From contig NZ_MWLL01000204.1 in NCBI RefSeq assembly GCF_002198675.1, forward strand, positions 5,781 to 55,673: 49,893 nucleotides of DNA, in the 5' to 3' direction. This DNA comes from Kineosporia sp. R_H_3. Its GTDB lineage: Bacteria; Actinomycetota; Actinomycetes; Actinomycetales; Kineosporiaceae. Shown one piece after another: positions 7,983-16,830 of the stretch. Both the position numbers and the translations under genes were made by a program. Within the stretch, counting starts at the first letter, position 1, and each line of letters starts with the position of its first letter. A model generated the notes under the pieces. The model saw only the letters and a list, made by a program, of their open reading frames with translations. It was not told where the DNA came from and searched no databases.

Positions 7983-9443
7983 ATGTCGCCCAGCACGCTC
8001 ACCCGGGAGGCGGTCGTCGCCGGCCTCGTCGACGCCGTCGGGGCCGCGAAGGTCGTCACCGACCCCGAGGAGCTGCGCCGCAGCAGCGTCGACCGCTTCC
8101 GCAAGTACGAGGACATCTGCGGGGTCTGGACCCAGCCGCCGCCTGCCGCCGTGGTCATGGCCGAGTCGACCGCGGACGTCGCGGCGGTGCTCGCGTTCGC
8201 GGACGCCCACGGCGTCAACGTCGTCCCGCGCACCGGGCGGTCGGCGACCGAGGGCGGCCTCGAGACCGTCGTCCCCGACTCGGTCGTCCTCGACGGGTCG
8301 CGGATGAAGCGGATCGTCACCGTCGACGTCGAGAACATGCAGGCCACCGCGCAGTGCGGCGTCGGTCTGCAGGAGCTCGACGACCACCTCGCGAGCCTCG
8401 GCTGGACGACCGGCCACTCGCCGCAGTCGAAACCGTTGGCGCAGATGGGCGGTCTCGTCGCGACCCGGAGCATCGGCCAGCTGTCGACGCTCTACGGCGG
8501 CATCGAGGACATGGTCGTCGGCCTCGAGGCGGTCTTCCCGGACGGCACCGTGTCCCGGATCAAGAACGTTCCGCGCCGGGCGGCGGGGCCGGACATCCGG
8601 CACGTCGTCATCGGCAACGAGGGCGGGCTCTGCTTCGTCACCGAGGTGACGGTGAAGATCTTCCCGTACCGGCCGGAGAACAACCGCTACCTGGGCTGGA
8701 CCCTCGACTCGATGGCCGAGGGCTTCGCGATCCTGCGCGAGGTGATGGCCGAAGGGCTGCGGCCGTCGGTGGCCCGGCTCTACGACGGGCCGGACGGCGC
8801 GCAGCACTTCTCGCACTTCGCCGGGCCGGACGAGTGCACGCTCGTCTTCGTCGCCGAGGGCAACGCCCGGGTCGCCGACGCGACGGCCGACGCGATCGCC
8901 GATCTCGTGGCGGCCCGCGGCACCTGCCGGCCGGTCGACGGCGCGGTCGTCGAGGCGTGGTTCAACCGGCTCAACTGGGGCCCGGAACAGGTTGCGGCAG
9001 AACGGGTCGAGATCGCGCAGACGAAGAGCATCGGCTTCACGACCGAGGTGTCGGCCGGCTGGTCGGCGATCCACGACATCTACGTCGCCGCCCGCGACCG
9101 GGTCGCCGCCGAGATCCCGGGCCTCGAGATGGTCGGCGGCCACTCGTCGCACAGCTACGTCAACGGTACGAACATGTACTTCGTGTACTACTACAACGTC
9201 GGGGACTGCCCGCCGGAGGAGGAGATCACCCGGTTCCACACGCCGGTCAACGCGATCATCTGCGAGGAGACGCTGCGCCTCGGCGGGTCGATCGTCCACC
9301 ACCACGGCGTCGGCAAGCACCGCACCGCCTGGATCGAGGACGAGCACGGCAGTGCGTGGCCGATGCTCGTGCGGCTCAAGCGGGCCTTCGACCCGAACGG
9401 CATCATGAACGCCGGCACGATCTGGCCGCTGCCGCCGGGGTGA
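7983..9443 (+). CDS. FAD-linked oxidase, alkylglycerone-phosphate synthase (AGPS)-like
   Basis: The 486-residue product has an N-terminal PCMH-type FAD domain (VVPRTGRSATEGG near residue 80, then HSPQSKPLAQMGGLVATRS) and the C-terminal His-rich motif SIVHHHGVGKHR near residue 436, diagnostic of the AGPS/D-lactate-dehydrogenase-like group. Bacterial members outside ether-lipid synthesis oxidise hydroxy acids or polyol phosphates. ATG 7983 is preceded by AAGGG 8 bases upstream. It is the last gene of the plus-strand arm and lies 11 bases after the kinase, so a phosphorylated polyol is the likeliest substrate (inference). It ends only 9 bases from a convergent cell-wall hydrolase gene. Confidence 0.82.
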   Translation: MSPSTLTREAVVAGLVDAVGAAKVVTDPEELRRSSVDRFRKYEDICGVWTQPPPAAVVMAESTADVAAVLAFADAHGVNVVPRTGRSATEGGLETVVPDSVVLDGSRMKRIVTVDVENMQATAQCGVGLQELDDHLASLGWTTGHSPQSKPLAQMGGLVATRSIGQLSTLYGGIEDMVVGLEAVFPDGTVSRIKNVPRRAAGPDIRHVVIGNEGGLCFVTEVTVKIFPYRPENNRYLGWTLDSMAEGFAILREVMAEGLRPSVARLYDGPDGAQHFSHFAGPDECTLVFVAEGNARVADATADAIADLVAARGTCRPVDGAVVEAWFNRLNWGPEQVAAERVEIAQTKSIGFTTEVSAGWSAIHDIYVAARDRVAAEIPGLEMVGGHSSHSYVNGTNMYFVYYYNVGDCPPEEEITRFHTPVNAIICEETLRLGGSIVHHHGVGKHRTAWIEDEHGSAWPMLVRLKRAFDPNGIMNAGTIWPLPPG

Positions 9444-9452
9444 GGGGCCCGG

Positions 9453-10409
9453 TCAGCGGACGCTGACGTGCACGTGGTCGTAGTGGTTCGCCGTGGCGCC
9501 GCCGCGGTCCGCCATGAACTTCCACCGGCCGGCGGGGTCGCCGGCCATCCAGATGCGCTGCTGGTAGATGACGTAGGTGACGCCGAGCTCGCGGGCGTGC
9601 CTCTGGACGTACCGGGCGATCCTCGTGCCGGGGGCGCCCGACACCATGATGTCGACGGCACGGCCGGTGCCGTGGTCCCGGGGGTCGCCGGGGCGGTAGC
9701 CGCCGAACGACGACACCGAGCCGCCGTAGGTCGCGCACACGGCGCGGTAGACGGCACGGGCGTTCGCCGTGAGATGCGGCTCGATGGCCCTGCTCTTGCG
9801 GCACCTGGCGTCCGACACCCCGGCCGGTGCCCGCCGCGCCGCGGACCGCGACGTCTTCGACGTCCGCGACTCGGGCTTCGTCGTCGACAGGAACGTCGAC
9901 CTGACCCAGCCGGCGCGACCGTCGACGACGACCTGGGTCCACCCGCTGCGGGTCAGCCCGGTCACGCCCGTGCGGGCGCGGGCCGCGAGGCCGTCGATGC
10001 GGTCGCTGCCGGCCGACGGGCCGGAACGGACGTTGACGTCCCGCGTGACCCACTTCCTCCCGACGATGCTCGGGACCGGGGCCGGACGCGGGGCGGCGGC
10101 AGCGGCCCGGACGGCGGGCGCCGCCGGCGACGTCCGGCTGCGGTCCCGGCTGGTGCGCTCCTCGATCCGCAGCGCCGCCGCGGCACGGCCGGCGGCCGCC
10201 CGACGGGCCGCGTCCTGCTGCTCGTCCGCGGCAGCGGCGGCGGGCTGCACCGAGGCCTGCGGACCTGCTGCCGGCCACAGCGTGGCGCCCAGGGTCACCC
10301 CCAGCGCGGCCATGCCCACTCCCGCCGTGACGAGGGGGCGCGGGCGCCGGGAGCGGTCAGGGGTCGACGGCTGCCCGGTGTTCTCCGGACGCTGGTGACG
10401 CAAGGGCAC
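9453..10409 (-). CDS. Secreted SH3b / LAS-type (M15-like) cell-wall hydrolase
   Basis: A 318-residue protein: a basic N-terminus with a hydrophobic segment (about residues 25-50, LVTAGVGMAALGVTLGATLW) that acts as signal peptide or anchor, an Ala-rich coiled linker, a bacterial SH3 domain (WVTRDVNVRSGPSAGSDRI through WTQVVVDGRAGWV), and a C-terminal LAS/M15-like domain with zinc-ligand patterns DHGTGRAVDIM and HYDHVHVSV. This architecture is used for peptidoglycan binding and peptide-crosslink cleavage outside the membrane. GTG 10409 was chosen because GGAGAG lies about 6 bases upstream; a further start 45 bases upstream lacks one. I looked for a c-di-AMP (ydaO) riboswitch in its leader, common for such genes, and did not see its conserved elements. 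Confidence 0.8.
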   Translation of the reverse strand: MPLRHQRPENTGQPSTPDRSRRPRPLVTAGVGMAALGVTLGATLWPAAGPQASVQPAAAAADEQQDAARRAAAGRAAAALRIEERTSRDRSRTSPAAPAVRAAAAAPRPAPVPSIVGRKWVTRDVNVRSGPSAGSDRIDGLAARARTGVTGLTRSGWTQVVVDGRAGWVRSTFLSTTKPESRTSKTSRSAARRAPAGVSDARCRKSRAIEPHLTANARAVYRAVCATYGGSVSSFGGYRPGDPRDHGTGRAVDIMVSGAPGTRIARYVQRHARELGVTYVIYQQRIWMAGDPAGRWKFMADRGGATANHYDHVHVSVR

Positions 10410-10591
10410 GAGTTTCTCTCCTGATCGGGACGACAACTCGAGCAATAGAAGCATATCGGGACAAACAGGCTCCGGAGCGTGATCTGAGATGCAGCCACGC
10501 AGAGTGCTGGATCAAGCACGCTGAGGGCATCGTTCGTGCTGCGGCGAGGGTCGTCGGGGAGCCGGGTGGCGGCCGGGAAGTGAGAGCGGGG

Positions 10592-11503
10592 TCACGGGTG
10601 CGCGGCGTCGTACTCCGCGTGCAGCGCCGACAGGGCTTCGGCGAGATGCGCCCGCCGGGCGACGACGTAGGACAGGAACGCCGGGGTGCGCGCCTCGCCT
10701 GCGAGGCTCATGCCGAGCTCGCGGGACGCCCGCCGGCGCAGGCCGTTGAGGACGCGCTCGTTCGGGTCCGGACCGGTGAGGGGCTGGCCGAGGATGATCC
10801 GGGCGGCCGCGCCGCGGGTCGTCCCCGTGGCGGCCAGCCCGATGAGGTCGCCGTAGGCCCAGGCGGCGAGCAGGCGTCGGTGGGCCCACGACCAGGGCGG
10901 CGCCGAGACCGCGTCGTAGGTCGTCGTGGCCGCCGGTTCCGGGTCACCGGCCCGGGGGGCCGCCTGCGCGTCGTCCGGGATCCAGGGGAGCACCACGTGG
11001 AGCCGGTGCTCGACGGGTACCGGACCGGACGGGCCGGCCGCCCGGGCCCGCACCGTGACGGTGGCCCGCCGGCGGCGCAGGGGGTGCGGCGGGCTGCTGG
11101 AGCTCACCTCCTCCTGGACGCCGGGCGCGCAGATCGTGGCGGTCGCGCTGCCGGTGGCGTGGTTCGTGACCCACCAGTGCCCGCTGCGGAACTCCAGCCG
11201 GACGGCGAGCCGGGGCACCGCGTCGTCCTGGGTGCCGTCGTCCTCGACGAGCGGCAGGGCGACGTCGACCGCGGCGGGGGACCGGCCCGCCCCGAACGTC
11301 TGCGTCGGCGGGAGGTCCCAGACCCGGCGGGGCCGGAGCACCGCGGCCCGGGGGTCGGCGGTGGCGGGCTCGCGGACCCGGGCGTAGGCCACGAGCAGGT
11401 GCCGTCCGGCCCCGGCGGCGCGGGCGCGGTCAGCAGGCCACCCGGCCGTGTAGCGGCGCAGCAGGTCGTCCGTGACGGACACCGGCGCCCCCGCGTGGAT
11501 CAC
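10592..11503 (-). CDS. Unrecognised protein divergent from a Ser/Thr kinase
   Basis: About 303 residues with no motif I can assign. The N-terminal two thirds look beta-rich (LAVRLEFRSGHWWVTNHATGS, then ATVTVRARAAG and HRLHVVLPWIPDD). The C-terminal third is helical and charged (LNGLRRRASRELGMSLAG). The middle could be FHA-like, but the FHA GR...S..H signature is not evident. A GTG at 11482 with GGGGG upstream is an alternative start that shortens the protein by 7 residues. It is transcribed away from a membrane Ser/Thr kinase, with an 18-bp palindrome between them, so it may be a partner or substrate of that kinase (inference). Confidence 0.7.
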   Translation of the reverse strand: MIHAGAPVSVTDDLLRRYTAGWPADRARAAGAGRHLLVAYARVREPATADPRAAVLRPRRVWDLPPTQTFGAGRSPAAVDVALPLVEDDGTQDDAVPRLAVRLEFRSGHWWVTNHATGSATATICAPGVQEEVSSSSPPHPLRRRRATVTVRARAAGPSGPVPVEHRLHVVLPWIPDDAQAAPRAGDPEPAATTTYDAVSAPPWSWAHRRLLAAWAYGDLIGLAATGTTRGAAARIILGQPLTGPDPNERVLNGLRRRASRELGMSLAGEARTPAFLSYVVARRAHLAEALSALHAEYDAAHP

Positions 11504-11529
11504 GGCGCGATTGTGGCATTCCGCGCGGA

Positions 11530-11547
11530 CGGTGGGTCAACCCACCG
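11530..11547. promoter_or_regulatory. 18-bp palindrome between divergent unknown gene and Ser/Thr kinase
   Basis: CGGTGGGT (11530-11537) and its exact reverse complement ACCCACCG (11540-11547) are separated by two bases. The dyad lies 27 bp upstream of one gene and about 70 bp upstream of the other, as expected for an operator that controls both. No matching copy was noticed elsewhere in the window. Confidence 0.5.
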
Positions 11548-11619
11548 ATCGTCGTCGCAGGGATGACGGCAGCGGGAAGCCTGCGCCAGGCTGGCCGCGT
11601 GATGATCTCGGGAGGGGAC

Positions 11620-13383
11620 ATGACGGACGGTCAGCGGACGACGGTGCCCACGTCGCCACCGGGCGTGTACGTGGGACCGGACGAGAACCCGGACGCGTAC
11701 CAGCTCGTCCGGTTGATCGGGGCCGGCGGCGAGGCGCAGGTCTGGCGCGCGGTGACGCGGCCGGACCCGACGGCGGCCGTGGGCATCCCCGTCGCCGTCA
11801 AGGTCTTCTCCCGCGACCTGCCCGCCGAGGCCGCCGCCGACTGGCTGCGGCGCACGCAGGCCATCCGGCACGTGCACAACCCGGGTCTGGCCGTCGTGCA
11901 CGCCGCCTTCGTCGGACGGCCCATGCACCCCTGGGGCGCGGCCGCCGACGCCGCCGGCGGCCCGTGCCGCTACCTCGTCATGGAGCTGGTGGACGGGCCC
12001 TCGCTGCAGGACTGGCTCGAGGACAACCCGCAGGCGACGCTGCGCGACCGGCTCCGGCTCCTGCTGACGGCGGCCGCCGGCCTGGACGCGCTGCACGCGG
12101 GCGGTCCCTCGCTGCCCCCGGTGGCCCACGGCGACGTCAAGCCCGACAACGCGCGGCTGACCCCCGACGGCGGCGTGAAGCTCGTCGACTTCGGCCTCAT
12201 GCGGATGCGCGGAACGTCCCGGCAGGGGCCGCCGATGGCCTCGCCGCTGTACACGGCGCCGGAGTTCTTCCACGCCGGCGAGTACGCGATGCCGACCCCG
12301 GAGACCGACCGGTTCTCCTTCGCCGTCACGGCGTTCCAGGTGCTCACCGGGGTCCTGCCGCCGCTGCGCGCCGACGGGTGCGGCCCTGACCCCGCGGTCA
12401 TGCGCCAGGTCCTCGAGCAGTCGCCGCTCACCGCCGGGCACCCGGAGGTGGTCTCGACGGTCATGGCCGGGCTGGCGCCGAACCCGGTCGACCGCCCGGA
12501 CCGGCTCGTGCCCTGGCTGGCCGGGGCGCGGCAGACGACGAGCGTCGCGCTCCCGCCGCACGGGGCCGCGGCCCCGTCACCGACCGGGGCGACCAAGGTG
12601 CTCGGGGCACCGGCCTGGGACGCGCCGCCCCCGGCCGGCCCCGACGACCCCACCGTGGCCCTGCCGACGTGGGCCGTCGGGTCGTTCCCCGACCAGGGCG
12701 CGCACCAGCCGGCGCCGCGGTCCCGCCGACGGCGCCGCCTCGCAGGCGTGGCGGTCGCGGTGGCGCTCGTGGCACTCCTGGCGGCGGCCCTGAACTGGGT
12801 CCTGCCCTCGGGATCCGGGACGGCGGCGCGCGACGGCGACCGGACGGCGGGGGCGTCCCCGAAGCCGTCGGGCACCGGCCCGGCGTCGACGGGGACGGCG
12901 GACGGCGGGACCCGGTCCTCCGGCGGCAGCGCGGTGTCCCCGGAGGCGTCGGGTCCGGCAGGGTCGTCGGGGTCGGCAGGGTCGGCATCAGCGGGGTCGT
13001 CGCCGTCCACCGGTGCGGCGTCCCCGGCCACGAGGATCCCTCGTTCCGTCCGGCGCTCGCTGGAGGTCGGGACCCAGCTCCGCTTCGTCGACGGCGTCAT
13101 CGGTGACGGGGTGAACGACTACGACGCCGAATGGGGCGAGCTGCCGGACAAGCTGTACTTCAGCCTCGCCCGGCGGGTCGCCGTCGCGCCGGGCATCACC
13201 GACGCGGCCGGCTGCCGCGCGGCGCTCGCGGCCCGGGAGGACGGCCCCTTCGTGGAGATCGAGACGTTCCGCGCCGGGAAGGTCGCGTGCGCGCTCACCG
13301 CGCGGGGGGACCTGGTGGAGGTCCGGGTCGTCTCGGTCGACCCGGTGTCGTCGGCGGCCGTGGTCGAGTACCGGGTCTTCTGA
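11620..13383 (+). CDS. Membrane-anchored Ser/Thr protein kinase (PknB-like)
   Basis: A 587-residue kinase. Glycine-rich loop GAGGEAQVW, ATP lysine Lys61 (VAVKVF), catalytic loop HGDVKPDN with Asp172, DFG at 190-192, and an APE-type end (LYTAPEFF). The usual HRD arginine is Gly, so it is a non-RD kinase and may not need activation-loop phosphorylation. A Pro-rich juxtamembrane region leads to one transmembrane helix (about 374-396). Outside lies a Ser/Gly/Thr-rich stalk and a C-terminal domain of about 100 residues with two Cys (DAAGCRAALAA, KVACALTARG) that probably form a disulfide. ATG 11620 follows GGAGGGG closely. The external domain is not PASTA-like, and its ligand is unknown. Confidence 0.87.
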   Translation: MTDGQRTTVPTSPPGVYVGPDENPDAYQLVRLIGAGGEAQVWRAVTRPDPTAAVGIPVAVKVFSRDLPAEAAADWLRRTQAIRHVHNPGLAVVHAAFVGRPMHPWGAAADAAGGPCRYLVMELVDGPSLQDWLEDNPQATLRDRLRLLLTAAAGLDALHAGGPSLPPVAHGDVKPDNARLTPDGGVKLVDFGLMRMRGTSRQGPPMASPLYTAPEFFHAGEYAMPTPETDRFSFAVTAFQVLTGVLPPLRADGCGPDPAVMRQVLEQSPLTAGHPEVVSTVMAGLAPNPVDRPDRLVPWLAGARQTTSVALPPHGAAAPSPTGATKVLGAPAWDAPPPAGPDDPTVALPTWAVGSFPDQGAHQPAPRSRRRRRLAGVAVAVALVALLAAALNWVLPSGSGTAARDGDRTAGASPKPSGTGPASTGTADGGTRSSGGSAVSPEASGPAGSSGSAGSASAGSSPSTGAASPATRIPRSVRRSLEVGTQLRFVDGVIGDGVNDYDAEWGELPDKLYFSLARRVAVAPGITDAAGCRAALAAREDGPFVEIETFRAGKVACALTARGDLVEVRVVSVDPVSSAAVVEYRVF

Positions 13384-13405
13384 CGGACCCGGCCGCGGAC
13401 GGCGG

Positions 13406-13870
13406 TCAGAGGGCGCGCGAGAACACGACGCGGTCCTCGCCGGGGCCGTCGTGGTCGACGTGCACCGGCGGGGCGACGCGGTCGAAGCCCATCCGGGTGT
13501 GGAAGGCGATCGAGCCGGTGTTCACCGGGGACGTGATCGCCCGCACCCGGGTGCAGCCGCGGCCGCGCAGCTCGGCGAAGGTGCGCTCGTAGAGGTCGCG
13601 GCCCAGGCCGGACGCGCGGTGCGCGGGGTCGACGCCGACGAAGTGGATGTACCCGGCGGTCGGGTCGTCCTGGGAGACGAAGGCGACGACGAATCCCGCG
13701 AGCGCACCGTCGTCCGTCTCGGCGACGAGCGACGTGCCGGTGAAGTGCTTGAAGAACAGGCGGGGCAGCATCCCGGACATGTCGCGACCGCCCCACCACG
13801 CGTCGAGCACGGGGGCGATCCGCGCGTGGTCGGCCTCGTCGGGCCGGCGCCACCGGAAGGCTGCGGTCAC
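13406..13870 (-). CDS. GNAT-family N-acetyltransferase
   Basis: The 154-residue product has the GNAT fold pattern: strand 4 (YIHFVGVDPAHRASGLGRDLYERTF) with the acetyl-CoA pyrophosphate loop in the form RxxGLG, then the C-terminal SIAFHTRMGFDRV strand typical of the family. It transfers an acetyl group from acetyl-CoA to an unknown amine. It starts 10 bases after the IclR gene stop on the same strand, so it may be the last gene of the importer-iclR transcript, possibly by chance. It ends 22 bases from the convergent kinase gene. Confidence 0.85.
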   Translation of the reverse strand: MTAAFRWRRPDEADHARIAPVLDAWWGGRDMSGMLPRLFFKHFTGTSLVAETDDGALAGFVVAFVSQDDPTAGYIHFVGVDPAHRASGLGRDLYERTFAELRGRGCTRVRAITSPVNTGSIAFHTRMGFDRVAPPVHVDHDGPGEDRVVFSRAL

Positions 13871-13880
13871 GGCTACCGCG

Positions 13881-14711
13881 TCAGCGCCGGCGCCGCGTCG
13901 GCGTCGAGCCGAGGGCGGTCTCGACGGCGGCGCAGGCCCGGCGCAGCGGCGGGAGGGCGGCCTTGCGCGACCGTGCGGTGAACCGGATCGTCGGGCCGGT
14001 GATGTTGAGGCTCGCGACGAGGGTGCCGTCGAAGAAGATGCCGCACGAGATCGCCGCGATGCCGTCCTCGATCTCGTCCTCGATCTGCGACCAGCCCGTC
14101 GCCCGCACCTCGTCGAGCTCGGCGCGGAAGACGTCGGGGTCGGTGATGGTCCGGGACGCCACCTTCGTGAGCGGGCCGCGCAGGAACGCCTCCACCCGCG
14201 CGGGGTCGGCGTGGGCGAGCGCGAGCTTGCCCGAGCTCGACGTGTGGAGCGCGAACGGGCGCCCGACCCAGTTCGTCATGCCGAGCATGTGCGGGCCGTC
14301 GATCTGGCGCACGAGCGAGAGCGACCCGTCGGGCAGGCTCACCGTGAGCGTCACCGACTCGCGGACCCGCTCGGCGAGCTCCTCCATCGGCCGGCGGGCG
14401 CAGTCGAGGATGAGCTCGGTGAGGTTCGTCGTCCGGGCGAGGTTGTGCAGCCCGGGCCCGATGACGACGCGGTCGTCGGGCAGCCGGGCGAGCAGCCGCT
14501 CGGCGACGAGCGACTCGATCATCCGCAGCGCCGTCGCCCGCGGCAGGTCGGCGGCCCGGGCGAGCGCCGAGACGGTCGTGCCGGCGCCGCTGTCGGCGGC
14601 GGCGCGCAGGAGCGCCGCCGCCTTGCGGACCGACTGGTTCTCGCGCTGCGTCGTCCGGGTGTCGCCGTCCGACCCCTCGGCGTCAGGGGGCGTCCGCGTC
14701 GTGACCGCCAT
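13881..14711 (-). CDS. IclR-family transcriptional regulator
   Basis: 276 residues. An N-terminal winged helix (VRKAAALLRAAADSGAGTTVSALARAADLPRATALRMIESLVAERLL, about residues 28-75) is followed by the IclR effector domain (residues about 95-265, with HTSSSGKLALA and the SxNITGP segment). IclR proteins sense small catabolites and activate or repress the adjacent catabolic operon. It is downstream of the importer genes on the same strand, which suggests autoregulation through the promoter near 20.8 kb. The matching palindrome upstream of mttB makes it the best candidate regulator of both arms (inference). Confidence 0.9.
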   Translation of the reverse strand: MAVTTRTPPDAEGSDGDTRTTQRENQSVRKAAALLRAAADSGAGTTVSALARAADLPRATALRMIESLVAERLLARLPDDRVVIGPGLHNLARTTNLTELILDCARRPMEELAERVRESVTLTVSLPDGSLSLVRQIDGPHMLGMTNWVGRPFALHTSSSGKLALAHADPARVEAFLRGPLTKVASRTITDPDVFRAELDEVRATGWSQIEDEIEDGIAAISCGIFFDGTLVASLNITGPTIRFTARSRKAALPPLRRACAAVETALGSTPTRRRR

Positions 14712-14733
14712 CGTCGGGTCGCCGCCTGCGCCG

Positions 14734-16830
14734 TCAGGCCTGCACGGTCTCGGCGGCCTGCAGCCCGCGCAGCTCCTCGAGCGGGATGTGGCAGGCCATC
14801 CGGTGGCCGGGCTCGACCTCGACCAGCGGCGGGACCTCGGTCTCGCAGATCCCGCTCTCCAGCCGGCGCGGGCAGCGCGTGTGGAAGACGCAGCCCGGCG
14901 GCGGGCTCGCCGCGCTCGGCACCTCGCCGTCGAGCCGGATCCGGGTCTCGGGCGCCCCGTCGACGCTCGGCACGGCGGAGAGCAGCGCCTCGGTGTACGG
15001 GTGGTGCGGTCCGGCGAAGACGTCGGCAGCGGGGCCGACCTCCATGATGCGGCCGAGGTAGAGCACCGCGATCCGGTCCGAGAGGTACCGGACGACGCCG
15101 AGGTCGTGCGAGATGAAGACGTAGCTCGACTGCTCGTCGCGCTGCAGGTCGGCGAGCAGGTTGAGGATCGCCGCCTGCACCGAGACGTCGAGGGCGCTCG
15201 TCGGCTCGTCGCAGACGACGATCCGCGGGTCGCCCGCGAAGGCGCGGCCGATCGCGACGCGCTGCTTGAGACCGCCGGACAGCTGGCGCGGCTTGAGGTC
15301 GAGGTGGCGGGGCGTGAGCCGGACGTGGTTGATGAGGACGTCGAGCCGGGTGTCGGCCTCCTTCCCGGTGATGCCCGCGAGCTTGGCGAGCGCGCGGGAC
15401 AGGATCGCGCGCACCGACTGGGCCCGGTTGAGCGCGGAGTCCGGGTTCTGGAAGACGATCTGGATCGACCGACGGGCGTCCTGCGGGCGCTTGCGGGTGC
15501 TGCCCTCGAGCGGGACGCCGTCCAGCACCACCCGGCTGCCGGTGTCGGGCTGCTGGATGCCGAGGATCGTCTTGGCGAGCGTCGTCTTGCCGGAGCCGGA
15601 CTCGCCGACGAGGCCCAGGGTCTCGCCGGGCCGCAGGTCGAGGTTGACGTCGACCAGGGCGTGGATGCTGCGCCGGTTCTGGTGGAACGTCACGTTGACG
15701 TCCTCGAGCCGCAGGATCGGCTCGACTTCGCGGGCCTCGGCGTCGGCGCCGCTGAGCAGCCCGGTCGGCTCGATCTGGGCGACCTTGTCGATGTGGTGGC
15801 AGCGGGCGAAGCGCGCGCCGCTCGTGTCGGTGCCCAGGGCCACGACCGGCGGGGCCTGCGTGCGGCAGACGTCGGTCGCGATCGGGCAGCGGTCGACGAA
15901 GACGCACGTGGGCAGCGCCTCGCCGATCTGCGGCAGGAAGCCGGGGATCGTGTCGAGCCGGCGGTCGTTCTTGCGGGCCCCGTGCCGCGGCAGGCAGCGC
16001 AGCAGCCCGACGGTGTAGGGGTGGGAGGGGTTGTCGAAGACCTCGGCGGCCGGCCCCTGCTCGACGACCTTGCCCGCGTACATGACGCCGACGCGGTCGC
16101 ACATCCGCCGGATGACCCCGAGGTTGTGCGCGATGAGCAGGACGGCGGCGCCGGTGTCCTCGCGCAGGGACTCGACGAGGTCCAGCACCTCCGCCTCGAC
16201 CGTCGCGTCGAGACCCGTCGTCGGCTCGTCGAGGACGAGGAGCTTGGGGTCGTTCGCGAGCGCCATCGCGATGACGACGCGCTGCTGCATGCCGCCGGAG
16301 AGCTGGTGCGGGTAGCGCTCCATGACCCCGCGCGGGTCGGAGATCCGCACCCGGCGCAGCGCCTCGAACGCGCGGTCGCGGGCCTCGGCCTTGGCCGCGC
16401 CGAGCATCGTGAAGGCCTCGGTGACCTGCATGCCGATCTTGAGGGTCGGGTTCAGCGCGGCGCCCGGGTCCTGGTAGACCATCGAGACGTCGTTGAGCCG
16501 GACCTGGCGCAGGTCGGACGCCGACATGTGCGTCACGTCCCGGCCGGCGATGAGGGCCTGGCCGCCGGCGACCCGGCCGTTGTCGGGGAGCAGGCCGAGG
16601 GCGGAGTACGCCGTCGTCGACTTCCCGCAGCCGGACTCCCCGACGAGGCCGAACGACTCGCCCGGGCGGACCGAGAAGGAGACGCCGCGCAGCACCCGGC
16701 GCGGGATGCCGCGCACCAGGAAGTCGACCTCGAGGTTCTCCACGTGGAGGGCCGCGGTGGCCCGGTCGGCCCCCGCGAGCGGGTCCGCCGCCACCACCGG
16801 GAGGCCCGGCTCGCTGCTCGCTGCGGTCAT
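14734..16830 (-). CDS. Fused double ATPase of a peptide/opine-type ABC importer (DppD-DppF-like)
   Basis: A 698-residue protein with two complete nucleotide-binding domains. First: Walker A GESGCGKST, signature LSGGMQQRV, Walker B LLVLDEPTT. Second: GESGSGKTT, LSGGLKQRVAIGRA, IVVCDEPTS. Each is followed by the oligopeptide-transporter C-terminal Cys-rich domain (CPIATDVC and FHTRCPRRLESGIC). Normal Dpp/Opp systems use two separate ATPases; here they are joined. ATG 16830 overlaps the permease stop by four bases and removes an unlikely 30-residue extension. It powers uptake through the two adjacent permeases. Confidence 0.92.
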   Translation of the reverse strand: MTAASSEPGLPVVAADPLAGADRATAALHVENLEVDFLVRGIPRRVLRGVSFSVRPGESFGLVGESGCGKSTTAYSALGLLPDNGRVAGGQALIAGRDVTHMSASDLRQVRLNDVSMVYQDPGAALNPTLKIGMQVTEAFTMLGAAKAEARDRAFEALRRVRISDPRGVMERYPHQLSGGMQQRVVIAMALANDPKLLVLDEPTTGLDATVEAEVLDLVESLREDTGAAVLLIAHNLGVIRRMCDRVGVMYAGKVVEQGPAAEVFDNPSHPYTVGLLRCLPRHGARKNDRRLDTIPGFLPQIGEALPTCVFVDRCPIATDVCRTQAPPVVALGTDTSGARFARCHHIDKVAQIEPTGLLSGADAEAREVEPILRLEDVNVTFHQNRRSIHALVDVNLDLRPGETLGLVGESGSGKTTLAKTILGIQQPDTGSRVVLDGVPLEGSTRKRPQDARRSIQIVFQNPDSALNRAQSVRAILSRALAKLAGITGKEADTRLDVLINHVRLTPRHLDLKPRQLSGGLKQRVAIGRAFAGDPRIVVCDEPTSALDVSVQAAILNLLADLQRDEQSSYVFISHDLGVVRYLSDRIAVLYLGRIMEVGPAADVFAGPHHPYTEALLSAVPSVDGAPETRIRLDGEVPSAASPPPGCVFHTRCPRRLESGICETEVPPLVEVEPGHRMACHIPLEELRGLQAAETVQA

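Noticed and set aside
10410-10591. c-di-AMP (ydaO) riboswitch ahead of the cell-wall hydrolase gene
   Set aside because: Expected for this type of gene in actinobacteria, but the conserved elements of the class are not seen in the 180-bp leader.
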